From positions 1 through 5,381 of the forward strand of contig JAKLJM010000175.1 of the NCBI GenBank assembly GCA_023151145.1: DNA of 5,381 bases, given 5' to 3'. Under the pieces are notes generated by a model that was not told the DNA's origin, made no database searches, and saw only the letters and a list, made by a program, of their open reading frames with translations. Each line of letters begins with the position of its first letter. The first letter of the stretch is position 1. The translations under genes and the position numbers were made by a program. Source of the stretch: Bacteriovoracaceae bacterium. GTDB lineage: Bacteria; Bdellovibrionota; Bacteriovoracia; Bacteriovoracales; Bacteriovoracaceae. Below are positions 1-4,939 of the stretch, piece by piece.

Positions 1-557
1 AATGCGATGTCAGAGATGAACAAGCGATAACAGAGTTGTTTCAATTTGTAGATAATACTTTTGGAAAACTAGATGTTCTTGTTAATAATTCTGGAATCAG
101 AAAGGATCAATTAACAGCGACAATGTCGCTACAAGAATGGAATGATGTGATCTCGACAAATTTAACCGGAACTTTTCTCATGAGTAAACATGCTGTTTTA
201 TTAATGATGAAAAATCGTTATGGAAGAATCGTGAATATGTCTTCAGTTGGAGGAGAGATCGGCCTTCCTGGACAAGCAAACTATGCTGCTTCTAAAGCAG
301 GTCAGGTAGCAATTTCACAGACACTTTCTAAAGAAGTGGCAAAAAGAGGCATTACCGTAAATAACGTTTTACCAGGATTTATTGATACTGAACTGATCGC
401 TGATCTTCCTGAAGAACAACGAAAAGAATATATGAAAGATGTTCCCATGAGACGTTTTGGTAAAGTTGAAGAAGTGGCCCACGCGGTTCTTTTCTTCGCT
501 TCTAAAGAAGCGAGTTATATTACAGGTGCCTCGGTTGCAGTTGATGGGGGATTGTAG
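1..557 (+). CDS. fabG: FabG-type 3-oxoacyl-ACP reductase (SDR family), N-terminus beyond left edge
   Basis: NADPH-dependent short-chain dehydrogenase/reductase that would reduce 3-ketoacyl-ACP to 3-hydroxyacyl-ACP in the cytoplasm. The frame is open from base 3 to the TAG at 555-557 (184 residues visible). It has no start here, so the in-frame TTG at 36 is internal. About 60 residues, including the TGxxxGIG nucleotide-binding loop of this roughly 245-residue family, lie off the left edge. Visible landmarks in order: CDV near the start (adenine-pocket Asp), NNSG (a variant of NNAG, codons from about 84), the structural Asn in TNLTG, the catalytic Ser in NMSSVGG, and YAASK with Tyr at 282-284 and Lys four codons on. 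PGFIDTEL and YITGASVAVDGG near the C-terminus match FabG rather than general SDRs. It is first in a tight operon with a dehydratase and an enoyl reductase, which supports the fatty-acyl role. It could be a paralog acting in a special lipid pathway. Family call firm; exact substrate unknown. Confidence 0.9.
   Translation, partial: CDVRDEQAITELFQFVDNTFGKLDVLVNNSGIRKDQLTATMSLQEWNDVISTNLTGTFLMSKHAVLLMMKNRYGRIVNMSSVGGEIGLPGQANYAASKAGQVAISQTLSKEVAKRGITVNNVLPGFIDTELIADLPEEQRKEYMKDVPMRRFGKVEEVAHAVLFFASKEASYITGASVAVDGGL
546..550 (+). promoter_or_regulatory. Ribosome binding site of the dehydratase, inside the fabG end
   Basis: A run of five G lies within the last codons of the reductase, six bases ahead of the GTG at 557. 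It supports the GTG start. The site sits inside the upstream gene and the stop and start overlap (TAGTG), so translation of the two genes is probably coupled. Confidence 0.6.
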
Positions 558-976
558 TGAGTTTTAAAAATCCCAAAGAATATATTCCGCAACGAGAACC
601 TTTTTTATTTATTGATGAAATTTTGGATATGACCGAGTCGTCGATACAAACGAAAAAATATGTTTTAGGGACTGAAGATTTCTTTAAAGGACATTTTCCG
701 GGTAATCCCATTATGCCTGGAGTATTACTCCAAGAAGCTCTTTTCCAATCAGCAGCCGCCATGCTTAGTCAAAAAAGTGGTGCCGGCACAGGTGTAGTGA
801 CGCGAGTTCAAAATGCAAAATTTAAAAACATGGTTGTTCCAGGGGATGAACTGATCATGGAAGTTCAGCTGGTAGAATCCCTTTCAAATGCACATTTCTG
901 CAAAGGAAAATCAACCGTCAATGGCAAAACAGTTTTGGTTATGGAGTTCGCTGTGGCCAATGTTGAAATGGTTTAA
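557..976 (+). CDS. fabZ: FabZ-type 3-hydroxyacyl-ACP dehydratase
   Basis: Hot-dog-fold dehydratase expected to convert 3-hydroxyacyl-ACP to trans-2-enoyl-ACP in the cytoplasm. At 139 residues it is the normal length for FabZ (about 140-150). The catalytic His46 is in GHFPGNPIMPGV (codon 692-694), and the catalytic Glu60 is in LLQEALFQ, exactly 14 residues later as in E. coli FabZ (His54/Glu68). The later segments RVQNAKFKNMVVPGDEL and VNGKTVLVMEF also match the family. One deviation is PQREPFLFID near residue 11, where most FabZ proteins have PHR-PFLLVD: the His is Gln. The GTG start is chosen because it follows a G-run ribosome binding site and gives the correct N-terminus; it overlaps the reductase stop by one base. 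This is the middle gene of the fabG-fabZ-fabI-like operon. A more specialised dehydratase of the same fold is the alternative. The active site looks intact. Confidence 0.9.
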   Translation: MSFKNPKEYIPQREPFLFIDEILDMTESSIQTKKYVLGTEDFFKGHFPGNPIMPGVLLQEALFQSAAAMLSQKSGAGTGVVTRVQNAKFKNMVVPGDELIMEVQLVESLSNAHFCKGKSTVNGKTVLVMEFAVANVEMV

Positions 977-981
977 TTTTT

Positions 982-987
982 AAAAGG
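982..987 (+). promoter_or_regulatory. Ribosome binding site of the FabI-like gene
   Basis: AAAAGG lies in the 19-base gap after the dehydratase stop, eight bases ahead of the ATG at 996. It fixes that start. I see no room for, or sign of, a separate promoter in the gap, so the gene is probably transcribed with the two upstream. Confidence 0.6.
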
Positions 988-995
988 TCATAAAA

Positions 996-1796
996 ATGTT
1001 TCATACTGTATCTGGAAAAAAATATATTCTCACTGGTGTCGCTAATAAAAAATCAATTGCTTTTAGTGTGGCCAAGCTTTTAAAAGAGCATGGGGCAAGT
1101 ATTGATTTAGTTTTACAAAATAGTGATCTCGCTGAAAAAATTTCTCCACTTTTTCCAGACTCTACTATTTATATCTGTGATGTTGAAAAGCCATCAGATT
1201 TAGAAAATTTTCAAAACCAATTACTTCAAAAAAATTCTCTCTATCACGGATTTCTTCATTCCATTGCCTTTGCTAATTATAGCGAAGGTATTAAACCTTT
1301 CCATGAAACGAAATTAGAAGATTATCTTCAAGCGACGACCATTTCTTGTTTTTCATTAGTTGAATTAACAAAAATTTTACGCCCTTTTCTTGATCTCGAT
1401 GCTTCGGTGGTAACGATGTCGATTTCAAATACCAGGGCCACTAACTATGGTTATATGGGGCCAATAAAGGCAGCTCTCGATTCGAGTGTGGCATTTTTAG
1501 CAAAATCTTTATCAGAAGTTTCACGCATCAGAGTTAATGCCGTTTGTGCTGGCCCTCTTAAAACCTCAGCTTCAGCGGGAATACCTGGCTATATTGACGG
1601 TTATTTGTTCTCAGAACAATTGACCATGAGACATGCTGCGCTTAAAACCGAAGAGGTTGCGAACACTGTCTTGTTCTTAATGTCGCCTTTATCAAGTGGG
1701 ATCAACGCCACTGGAATCGTGGTTGATGCTGGGATGAGTGCAAATTATTTTGATTCAAAAGTAGTCAGTGCCTTTATTGAAAAATCTTTTAAGTAA
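996..1796 (+). CDS. FabI-like enoyl-ACP reductase (divergent SDR) with a variant active site
   Basis: Predicted NAD(P)H-dependent reductase of the 2-enoyl-ACP double bond, the last step of an elongation cycle. Its 266 residues match FabI (about 260). Features specific to FabI rather than classical SDRs: GVANKKSIA at 14-22 (cofactor loop with SIA), CDV at 61-63, HSIAFA at 88-93 (FabI: HSIGFA), and the wide-spaced pair Tyr151-x6-Lys158 in NYGYMGPIKAAL, equivalent to E. coli Tyr156/Lys163. Then come RVNAVCAGPLKTSASAGI (FabI: RVNAISAGPIRTLAASGI) and a C-terminal GIVVDAGMSA. The aromatic residue ahead of the catalytic Tyr (Tyr146 in E. coli FabI, Phe149 in InhA) has no counterpart: the segment reads VVTMSISNTRATNY, one or two residues shorter, with Ile143 or a Ser there. 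Substrate or chemistry may therefore differ from housekeeping FabI, and no gene symbol is given. The last 8 bases overlap the convergent membrane-protein gene. It could instead be a specialised enoyl or ketoacyl reductase. Confidence 0.82.
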   Translation: MFHTVSGKKYILTGVANKKSIAFSVAKLLKEHGASIDLVLQNSDLAEKISPLFPDSTIYICDVEKPSDLENFQNQLLQKNSLYHGFLHSIAFANYSEGIKPFHETKLEDYLQATTISCFSLVELTKILRPFLDLDASVVTMSISNTRATNYGYMGPIKAALDSSVAFLAKSLSEVSRIRVNAVCAGPLKTSASAGIPGYIDGYLFSEQLTMRHAALKTEEVANTVLFLMSPLSSGINATGIVVDAGMSANYFDSKVVSAFIEKSFK

Positions 1797-2595
1797 ATTT
1801 TCTTAAAAAATACATAACAGCAGCGATATACAGGCCAACTGCAATGACACTGACAAACAGAAATCTTTGCTGAAGGGCTTTTTCACTTTCAATATTATTT
1901 AAAATTTCATTATTTAATAAGTTAATTTCTTTTTCTAAGTTCTCTGTTCGGATTTGTTTAAATTGATTTTCCAGACTAATAGTTTTTTCATAAATACCAT
2001 CATGAATGTTTTTCACATTTAAAATAAATTCATTTTGAACATTGGAAAATGTTAAAATCTGTTGAAGAATTTTTCGATCTTCTAAATAGCGGTTTAATTG
2101 ATCTTTTTGCGGAGATAGTGCAAAACTTAATGAGTTAATAACTAGCTCTTTATAAAAATCTTTTTTGTCTAAAGTAAAAGTTATTTTATTAACCGTGAGT
2201 TTATCAACGGCCGGATTCAGGCCCAATAGTTCGGTATGGAGTTCTGTAATTGATTTCACGATACTTTCCTTCATATTTTTTTTCTTCAGGAAATAATTTT
2301 CAAACGTTAAGACAACGGAAGGTTGAGTGTTCAGTGATTTTAAATGTGCTAAGATTATGTCTTTTTGTGTGACAAAGACGTTCCAAGTATTATTTAAGAC
2401 ATCTTTTTCACTTCCAAGGTTTGCTCGTGCACGAAAAAGCTCTTCATTTAGAGAGTGATCTAAGCTTTTAAATTCAGATAAATCTAAACTAGATTTTTGG
2501 TAAGAAAATCCTTCTAGTAAAACTACATGATAAAAATACATTGCCGTTACAAGAGTAAAAAGTAACGTTGAAAGGAGAGTCATCTTCATGCGCAT
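1789..2595 (-). CDS. Two-TM membrane protein with helical periplasmic domain resembling DAHL sensors, no output domain
   Basis: A 268-residue protein with a short basic N-terminus (MRMKM), a first membrane helix at about 6-27, a long helical polar region at about 30-243, and a second membrane helix at about 246-264, ending in RKFT. By the positive-inside rule the middle lies in the periplasm and both ends in the cytoplasm. The region SLDHSLNEELFRARANL at 44-60, followed by a spaced helix with FENYFLKKKNMKESIVKS, resembles the DAHL (double all-alpha-helical ligand-binding) sensor domain of histidine kinases. This is recognition by eye, not a search. Such domains are normally followed by a kinase, but here the gene stops four residues after the membrane, so signalling would need a partner. 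Residues 205-243 could form a coiled coil. The ATG at 2595 is preferred because TAGGA lies seven bases upstream; the Met codons at 3 and 5 are too far from it. The 3' end overlaps the convergent FabI-like gene by 8 bases. Alternatives: a four-helix-bundle sensor or a structural membrane protein. Confidence 0.8.
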   Translation of the reverse strand: MRMKMTLLSTLLFTLVTAMYFYHVVLLEGFSYQKSSLDLSEFKSLDHSLNEELFRARANLGSEKDVLNNTWNVFVTQKDIILAHLKSLNTQPSVVLTFENYFLKKKNMKESIVKSITELHTELLGLNPAVDKLTVNKITFTLDKKDFYKELVINSLSFALSPQKDQLNRYLEDRKILQQILTFSNVQNEFILNVKNIHDGIYEKTISLENQFKQIRTENLEKEINLLNNEILNNIESEKALQQRFLFVSVIAVGLYIAAVMYFLRKFT

Positions 2596-2637
2596 CTGTT
2601 TTTCCTAATTTCAGGGATTTAATTTTTATCCAATGTT

Positions 2638-2664
2638 TTGAGGCAATTTCCTTTAATTTATAAG
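2638..2664 (+). promoter_or_regulatory. Weak promoter candidate for the exported-protein gene
   Basis: TTGAGG (2638-2643) and TATAAG (2659-2664) are separated by 15 bases on the plus strand. The -10 shares TATA with the opposing minus-strand -10, because TTTATAA is nearly symmetric. If used, the transcript would have a leader of about 130 bases carrying the inverted repeat and the hairpin with T-run described below. Matches are modest and the spacer is short. Confidence 0.25.
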
Positions 2665-2683
2665 TTGTTCAAATTTTAGTCAA
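2657..2683 (-). promoter_or_regulatory. Sigma70-type promoter candidate for the membrane-protein gene
   Basis: Read on the minus strand, TTGACT (complement of 2678-2683) is followed after 15 bases by TATAAA (complement of 2657-2662). Each hexamer differs from consensus at one position. The spacer is two bases short of the ideal; using TAAATT as the -10 instead gives 17 bases but a poorer hexamer. The leader to the ATG at 2595 would be about 55 bases and includes the TAGGA ribosome binding site. It assumes the organism's main sigma factor has an E. coli-like consensus. Confidence 0.45.
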
Positions 2684-2700
2684 CGAGAAGAAATATTCAT

Positions 2701-2716
2701 TCCTAAGCATTTAGGA
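2701..2716. repeat. Perfect inverted repeat TCCTAA-GCAT-TTAGGA
   Basis: Six-base arms flank a four-base centre, with a second TTAGG directly after the right arm (2717-2721). An outer pair, TTCAT (2696-2700) and ATGAA (2728-2732), could extend the structure. The hexamer recurs at 2603-2608, over the minus-strand gene's ribosome binding site, and at 2814-2819, in codons 5-7 of the plus-strand gene. It may be a dimeric regulator's operator or a leader-RNA hairpin; the sequence cannot decide between them. Confidence 0.45.
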
Positions 2717-2736
2717 TTAGGCCATAAATGAAGATT

Positions 2737-2770
2737 CTCATTCAGAGCTATCAGAGTGAATGGGTTTTTT
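2737..2770 (+). terminator. Hairpin plus T6: intrinsic terminator or leader attenuator
   Basis: CTCATTCA (2737-2744) pairs with TGAATGGG (2757-2764) over eight positions, one of them a G-T wobble, around a 12-base loop. It is followed at once by six T (2765-2770). The layout is that of a plus-strand intrinsic terminator, although the stem is AT-rich and the loop large, so it may be inefficient. It lies 30 bases ahead of the exported-protein gene. It could either stop transcripts coming through from the fatty-acid operon or act as an attenuator in this gene's own leader. Confidence 0.4.
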
Positions 2771-2790
2771 CCGATAGGATTTTATCCGAT

Positions 2791-2797
2791 GGGGTGA
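2791..2797 (+). promoter_or_regulatory. Ribosome binding site deciding the start of the exported protein
   Basis: GGGGTGA closely resembles the GAGGTGA core. The G-run ends six bases before GTG 2801 and nine before TTG 2804; both are in the long frame, and they differ by one residue. An out-of-frame ATG at 2797 is only two bases from the G-run and would make just 15 residues, so it is disfavoured. There is an in-frame stop just upstream (2795-2797), so no longer start exists. Confidence 0.55.
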
Positions 2798-2800
2798 TGT

Positions 2801-4939
2801 GTGTTGAAGTTTTTCCTAAAAAAGCATTCAGGCTTATTTTATAAAATGTCGATCGTTGCACTCGGGTATTGTTTTACGTTACTTTTCTCTCATTCTTCTA
2901 TGGCGCAGGTTTTTGAGGTCAGTGATCCAAAGTCATTAGCACAAGACTATATGACCAATTCTATGCCCACTCCTTTATATGACCAGATCGAGGATGAACT
3001 CAATCGTGAATATCAGGCCATCGGTGAAAGAGAGGCCCGTCGACTTCTTCAAAATAGATCATTGTCTATTATAGGTGGATTAAATTCAGTTGGGGTGAGT
3101 TTTAAAAAACCATTCTTAGATTTCACTTATTACGTCGATCGAAACTTAGCCCCCGATCTCTTTGATGATAAACGCTGGATCGTTACTGATACGATGAGTG
3201 TAACAATTGATGCTTCAAAAATATTTGGACGTTTGAAGAGTGAAGGAAAGATTGATTTAACGGAAAAAAATTTAAATGCCTTTGCAGGCTTAGTTTTTAA
3301 AAGAAGTTATACCTATGTACATTTTGCAAATTCCTATGAAGAAGGGTTGATGCGCGATTTTGAAAAACTTTTTTTTCCTTTTCGTTATTTTTCACCATCT
3401 AAATTGAAAACACTTTCGGCCAATGAATTCTTAATTAAAGAAGATAGCTTAAGTGTAAATGTTGGCGGTTTGGCATCAGCACCTCTGTACTCGGGAATAA
3501 CAGGTATGGCCGGATTCTTGGCGAAATATCAACGGATGACGAGAATGGAAGCTTTTGGCCATGTTGTTTCAGAAGATGAAGCGGAATTAGAAAGCGGTGA
3601 TCAAACCAAATTTCATCTCTCTTTTGAAAAATCTGAAGCTAAAAGTTTAGGTGTTGGCTTAGGTGTTCAACTAGAGTTCTTACGTTTATTAAAGCTCACG
3701 TTATTATCTTATGATTTCACTTATACTTTTGACAAAAGTCTTAAGCTTTATTTGGACTTTAAAAATAGGGATTTAGATTTAATAGAAAATGATTCCGCTG
3801 TTGGAAAAGAAATTCGGGCCATTCTTCGTACCCAAGATCCAAAAATAAATATTCTTAAAGATTTTGTTGTCTCTGAAGAAAAAAGAGAGTCGCAATTGAA
3901 GCGGTCTAAATACACCATCCTTTTAAAAGGTGGTGTCAAAGAAGCTAAAACTCAACAAGTTGAAATCGTTAAAGATAATAAAATTAAACGATTTTTTAAA
4001 CATTATTTTGAAAATATAAAATACAAAGAAGATCTATTTTCTCGCCTTTTTAGTGGTTTTATTTACGCAGTTTTAAACATGGACGTAGGTGCCAGTAAAA
4101 CTTCTAGTGAAACAAAACGTGTGACGATGGAATATGAAGGCGAGGCGGATTTACTGGCCTTAAATGAAACCATTGATGTTGGAGTAGAAGAGAAGTTGTC
4201 AGTGACATTAACGACAGTTTTTAAATCAAATAAAACGACGGGTTCATTTGGTGAAAAGTATAAAGAACGCGCCTTGTTTTATCTCGATCGTTTTTCTGGA
4301 GTAGATCCCTTAGCGACCTCAATGCTAAAATCAGATCACTTACGAGGACCGCTAACTTTACAAGGTAAGTACCAACTAGGTAGAGATGGGTTGATTTATT
4401 TAAATCGCCAACCTATTTCAACCATCTATAATCACTTTGAAGCATTATGTGACGAATATCCTAAGAGTGGCGTTTTTAATTTTAGAAACTTATTTGACCA
4501 TTGTGAAAGATCATTACAGAAATTGTATTTGAATTATTATACCGATCTTCATCATGATAAAGTTACTTCTTTAGACGTAGAGTATTGTCGAGAAAAAGCA
4601 AAAAAATATTGGTGGCGACCAAGTAAGAAAAGAGCGTTTCTTAAGGATTGTTTAGCAAGTATTTCTTATAAAGAGAATAATCGATTAACTGACATACCAC
4701 TTTATACGTTGAAAGATCTTTTAGATGGAGTTCAATCAAAGAGTTATTCAAAAGTTGATTACTATAACCTTTTTGGTGTTCAAAATATCTTTTTCTACGG
4801 TTCGTTAGAAGCAACCACTGAAGATCAACGCTTTTTTACCACTCATTTTCATGAGGGGGCATTTAAAGGCTTAGGGTTAATTGATCATTATATGCGTTTA
4901 GAGAATATGCGCTTTCCCGCTTCGGTAGTCATCGATTAA
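2801..4939 (+). CDS. Large exported beta-rich protein of unrecognised family
   Basis: A 712-residue protein that I do not recognise. Residues 1-35 look like a Sec signal peptide: a basic region (KFFLKKH), a hydrophobic core SIVALGYCFTLLF, and a probable signal peptidase I site after SMA (residue 35). There is no lipobox at the cleavage site. An internal ATG (residue 16) would remove the positive charges, which supports the GTG start. Residues 37-85 look helical and charged. From about 86 to 330 and 365 to 480 many segments alternate hydrophobic and polar residues, suggesting beta strands, for example LSVNVGGLASAPL and LGVGLGVQLEFL. There is no typical C-terminal aromatic barrel signature (it ends VVID), so a periplasmic or surface location is as likely as an outer-membrane barrel. 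The only cysteines of the mature chain are 550, 568, 596 and 617, in a C-terminal region rich in aromatic and basic residues. Its divergent neighbour is the DAHL-like membrane protein, and its 3' end overlaps the reductase on the other strand. Confidence 0.85.
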   Translation: MLKFFLKKHSGLFYKMSIVALGYCFTLLFSHSSMAQVFEVSDPKSLAQDYMTNSMPTPLYDQIEDELNREYQAIGEREARRLLQNRSLSIIGGLNSVGVSFKKPFLDFTYYVDRNLAPDLFDDKRWIVTDTMSVTIDASKIFGRLKSEGKIDLTEKNLNAFAGLVFKRSYTYVHFANSYEEGLMRDFEKLFFPFRYFSPSKLKTLSANEFLIKEDSLSVNVGGLASAPLYSGITGMAGFLAKYQRMTRMEAFGHVVSEDEAELESGDQTKFHLSFEKSEAKSLGVGLGVQLEFLRLLKLTLLSYDFTYTFDKSLKLYLDFKNRDLDLIENDSAVGKEIRAILRTQDPKINILKDFVVSEEKRESQLKRSKYTILLKGGVKEAKTQQVEIVKDNKIKRFFKHYFENIKYKEDLFSRLFSGFIYAVLNMDVGASKTSSETKRVTMEYEGEADLLALNETIDVGVEEKLSVTLTTVFKSNKTTGSFGEKYKERALFYLDRFSGVDPLATSMLKSDHLRGPLTLQGKYQLGRDGLIYLNRQPISTIYNHFEALCDEYPKSGVFNFRNLFDHCERSLQKLYLNYYTDLHHDKVTSLDVEYCREKAKKYWWRPSKKRAFLKDCLASISYKENNRLTDIPLYTLKDLLDGVQSKSYSKVDYYNLFGVQNIFFYGSLEATTEDQRFFTTHFHEGAFKGLGLIDHYMRLENMRFPASVVID
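3912..3936. repeat. Near-perfect 25-base palindrome inside the exported-protein gene
   Basis: ACACCA, then one extra T, then the self-complementary CCTTTTAAAAGG, then TGGTGT. Apart from the single bulged T at 3918, the two 12-base arms are exact complements. It encodes part of YTILLKGGV, so it may be a by-product of coding. A palindrome this long is unexpected by chance in a window of this size. It lacks a T-run, so it is not a terminator in the usual sense. Confidence 0.6.

Larger units (their letters stand above)
2596..2800. other. Divergent intergenic control region
   Basis: This is the only substantial non-coding stretch, lying between the start codons of the membrane protein (-) and the exported protein (+). 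It holds overlapping promoter candidates in both directions near 2638-2683, a perfect inverted repeat at 2701-2716, and a hairpin with a T-run at 2737-2770. A short GGAT-TTT-ATCC inverted repeat at 2777-2787 sits next to the ribosome binding site. I see no ORF with a plausible start signal in it and no known riboswitch or small RNA. Its density of symmetric elements suggests regulated expression of one or both flanking genes. Confidence 0.7.

Noticed and set aside
36..557. TTG at 36 as the true start of the FabG-type gene
   Set aside because: The frame continues upstream to the window edge with family-typical sequence (CDV motif), and a start at 36 would remove the whole cofactor-binding half of the fold.
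520..762. Open frame on the minus strand across the fabG/fabZ junction
   Set aside because: It lies antisense to two well-supported genes, has no ribosome binding site or recognisable protein features, and is explained as a shadow frame.
1797..1835. Terminator at the convergent junction of the FabI-like and membrane-protein genes
   Set aside because: The region is A/T-rich with short T and A runs but no GC-containing stem, so no intrinsic terminator can be supported on either strand.
2797..2844. 15-codon ATG frame overlapping the start of the exported-protein gene, as a leader peptide
   Set aside because: The ATG is only two bases from the G-run, too close for normal initiation, and the peptide has no run of regulatory codons.
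3748..3939. 63-codon open frame on the minus strand inside the exported-protein gene
   Set aside because: Low-complexity basic/Ser-Phe composition with no start signal; antisense shadow of the plus-strand gene.
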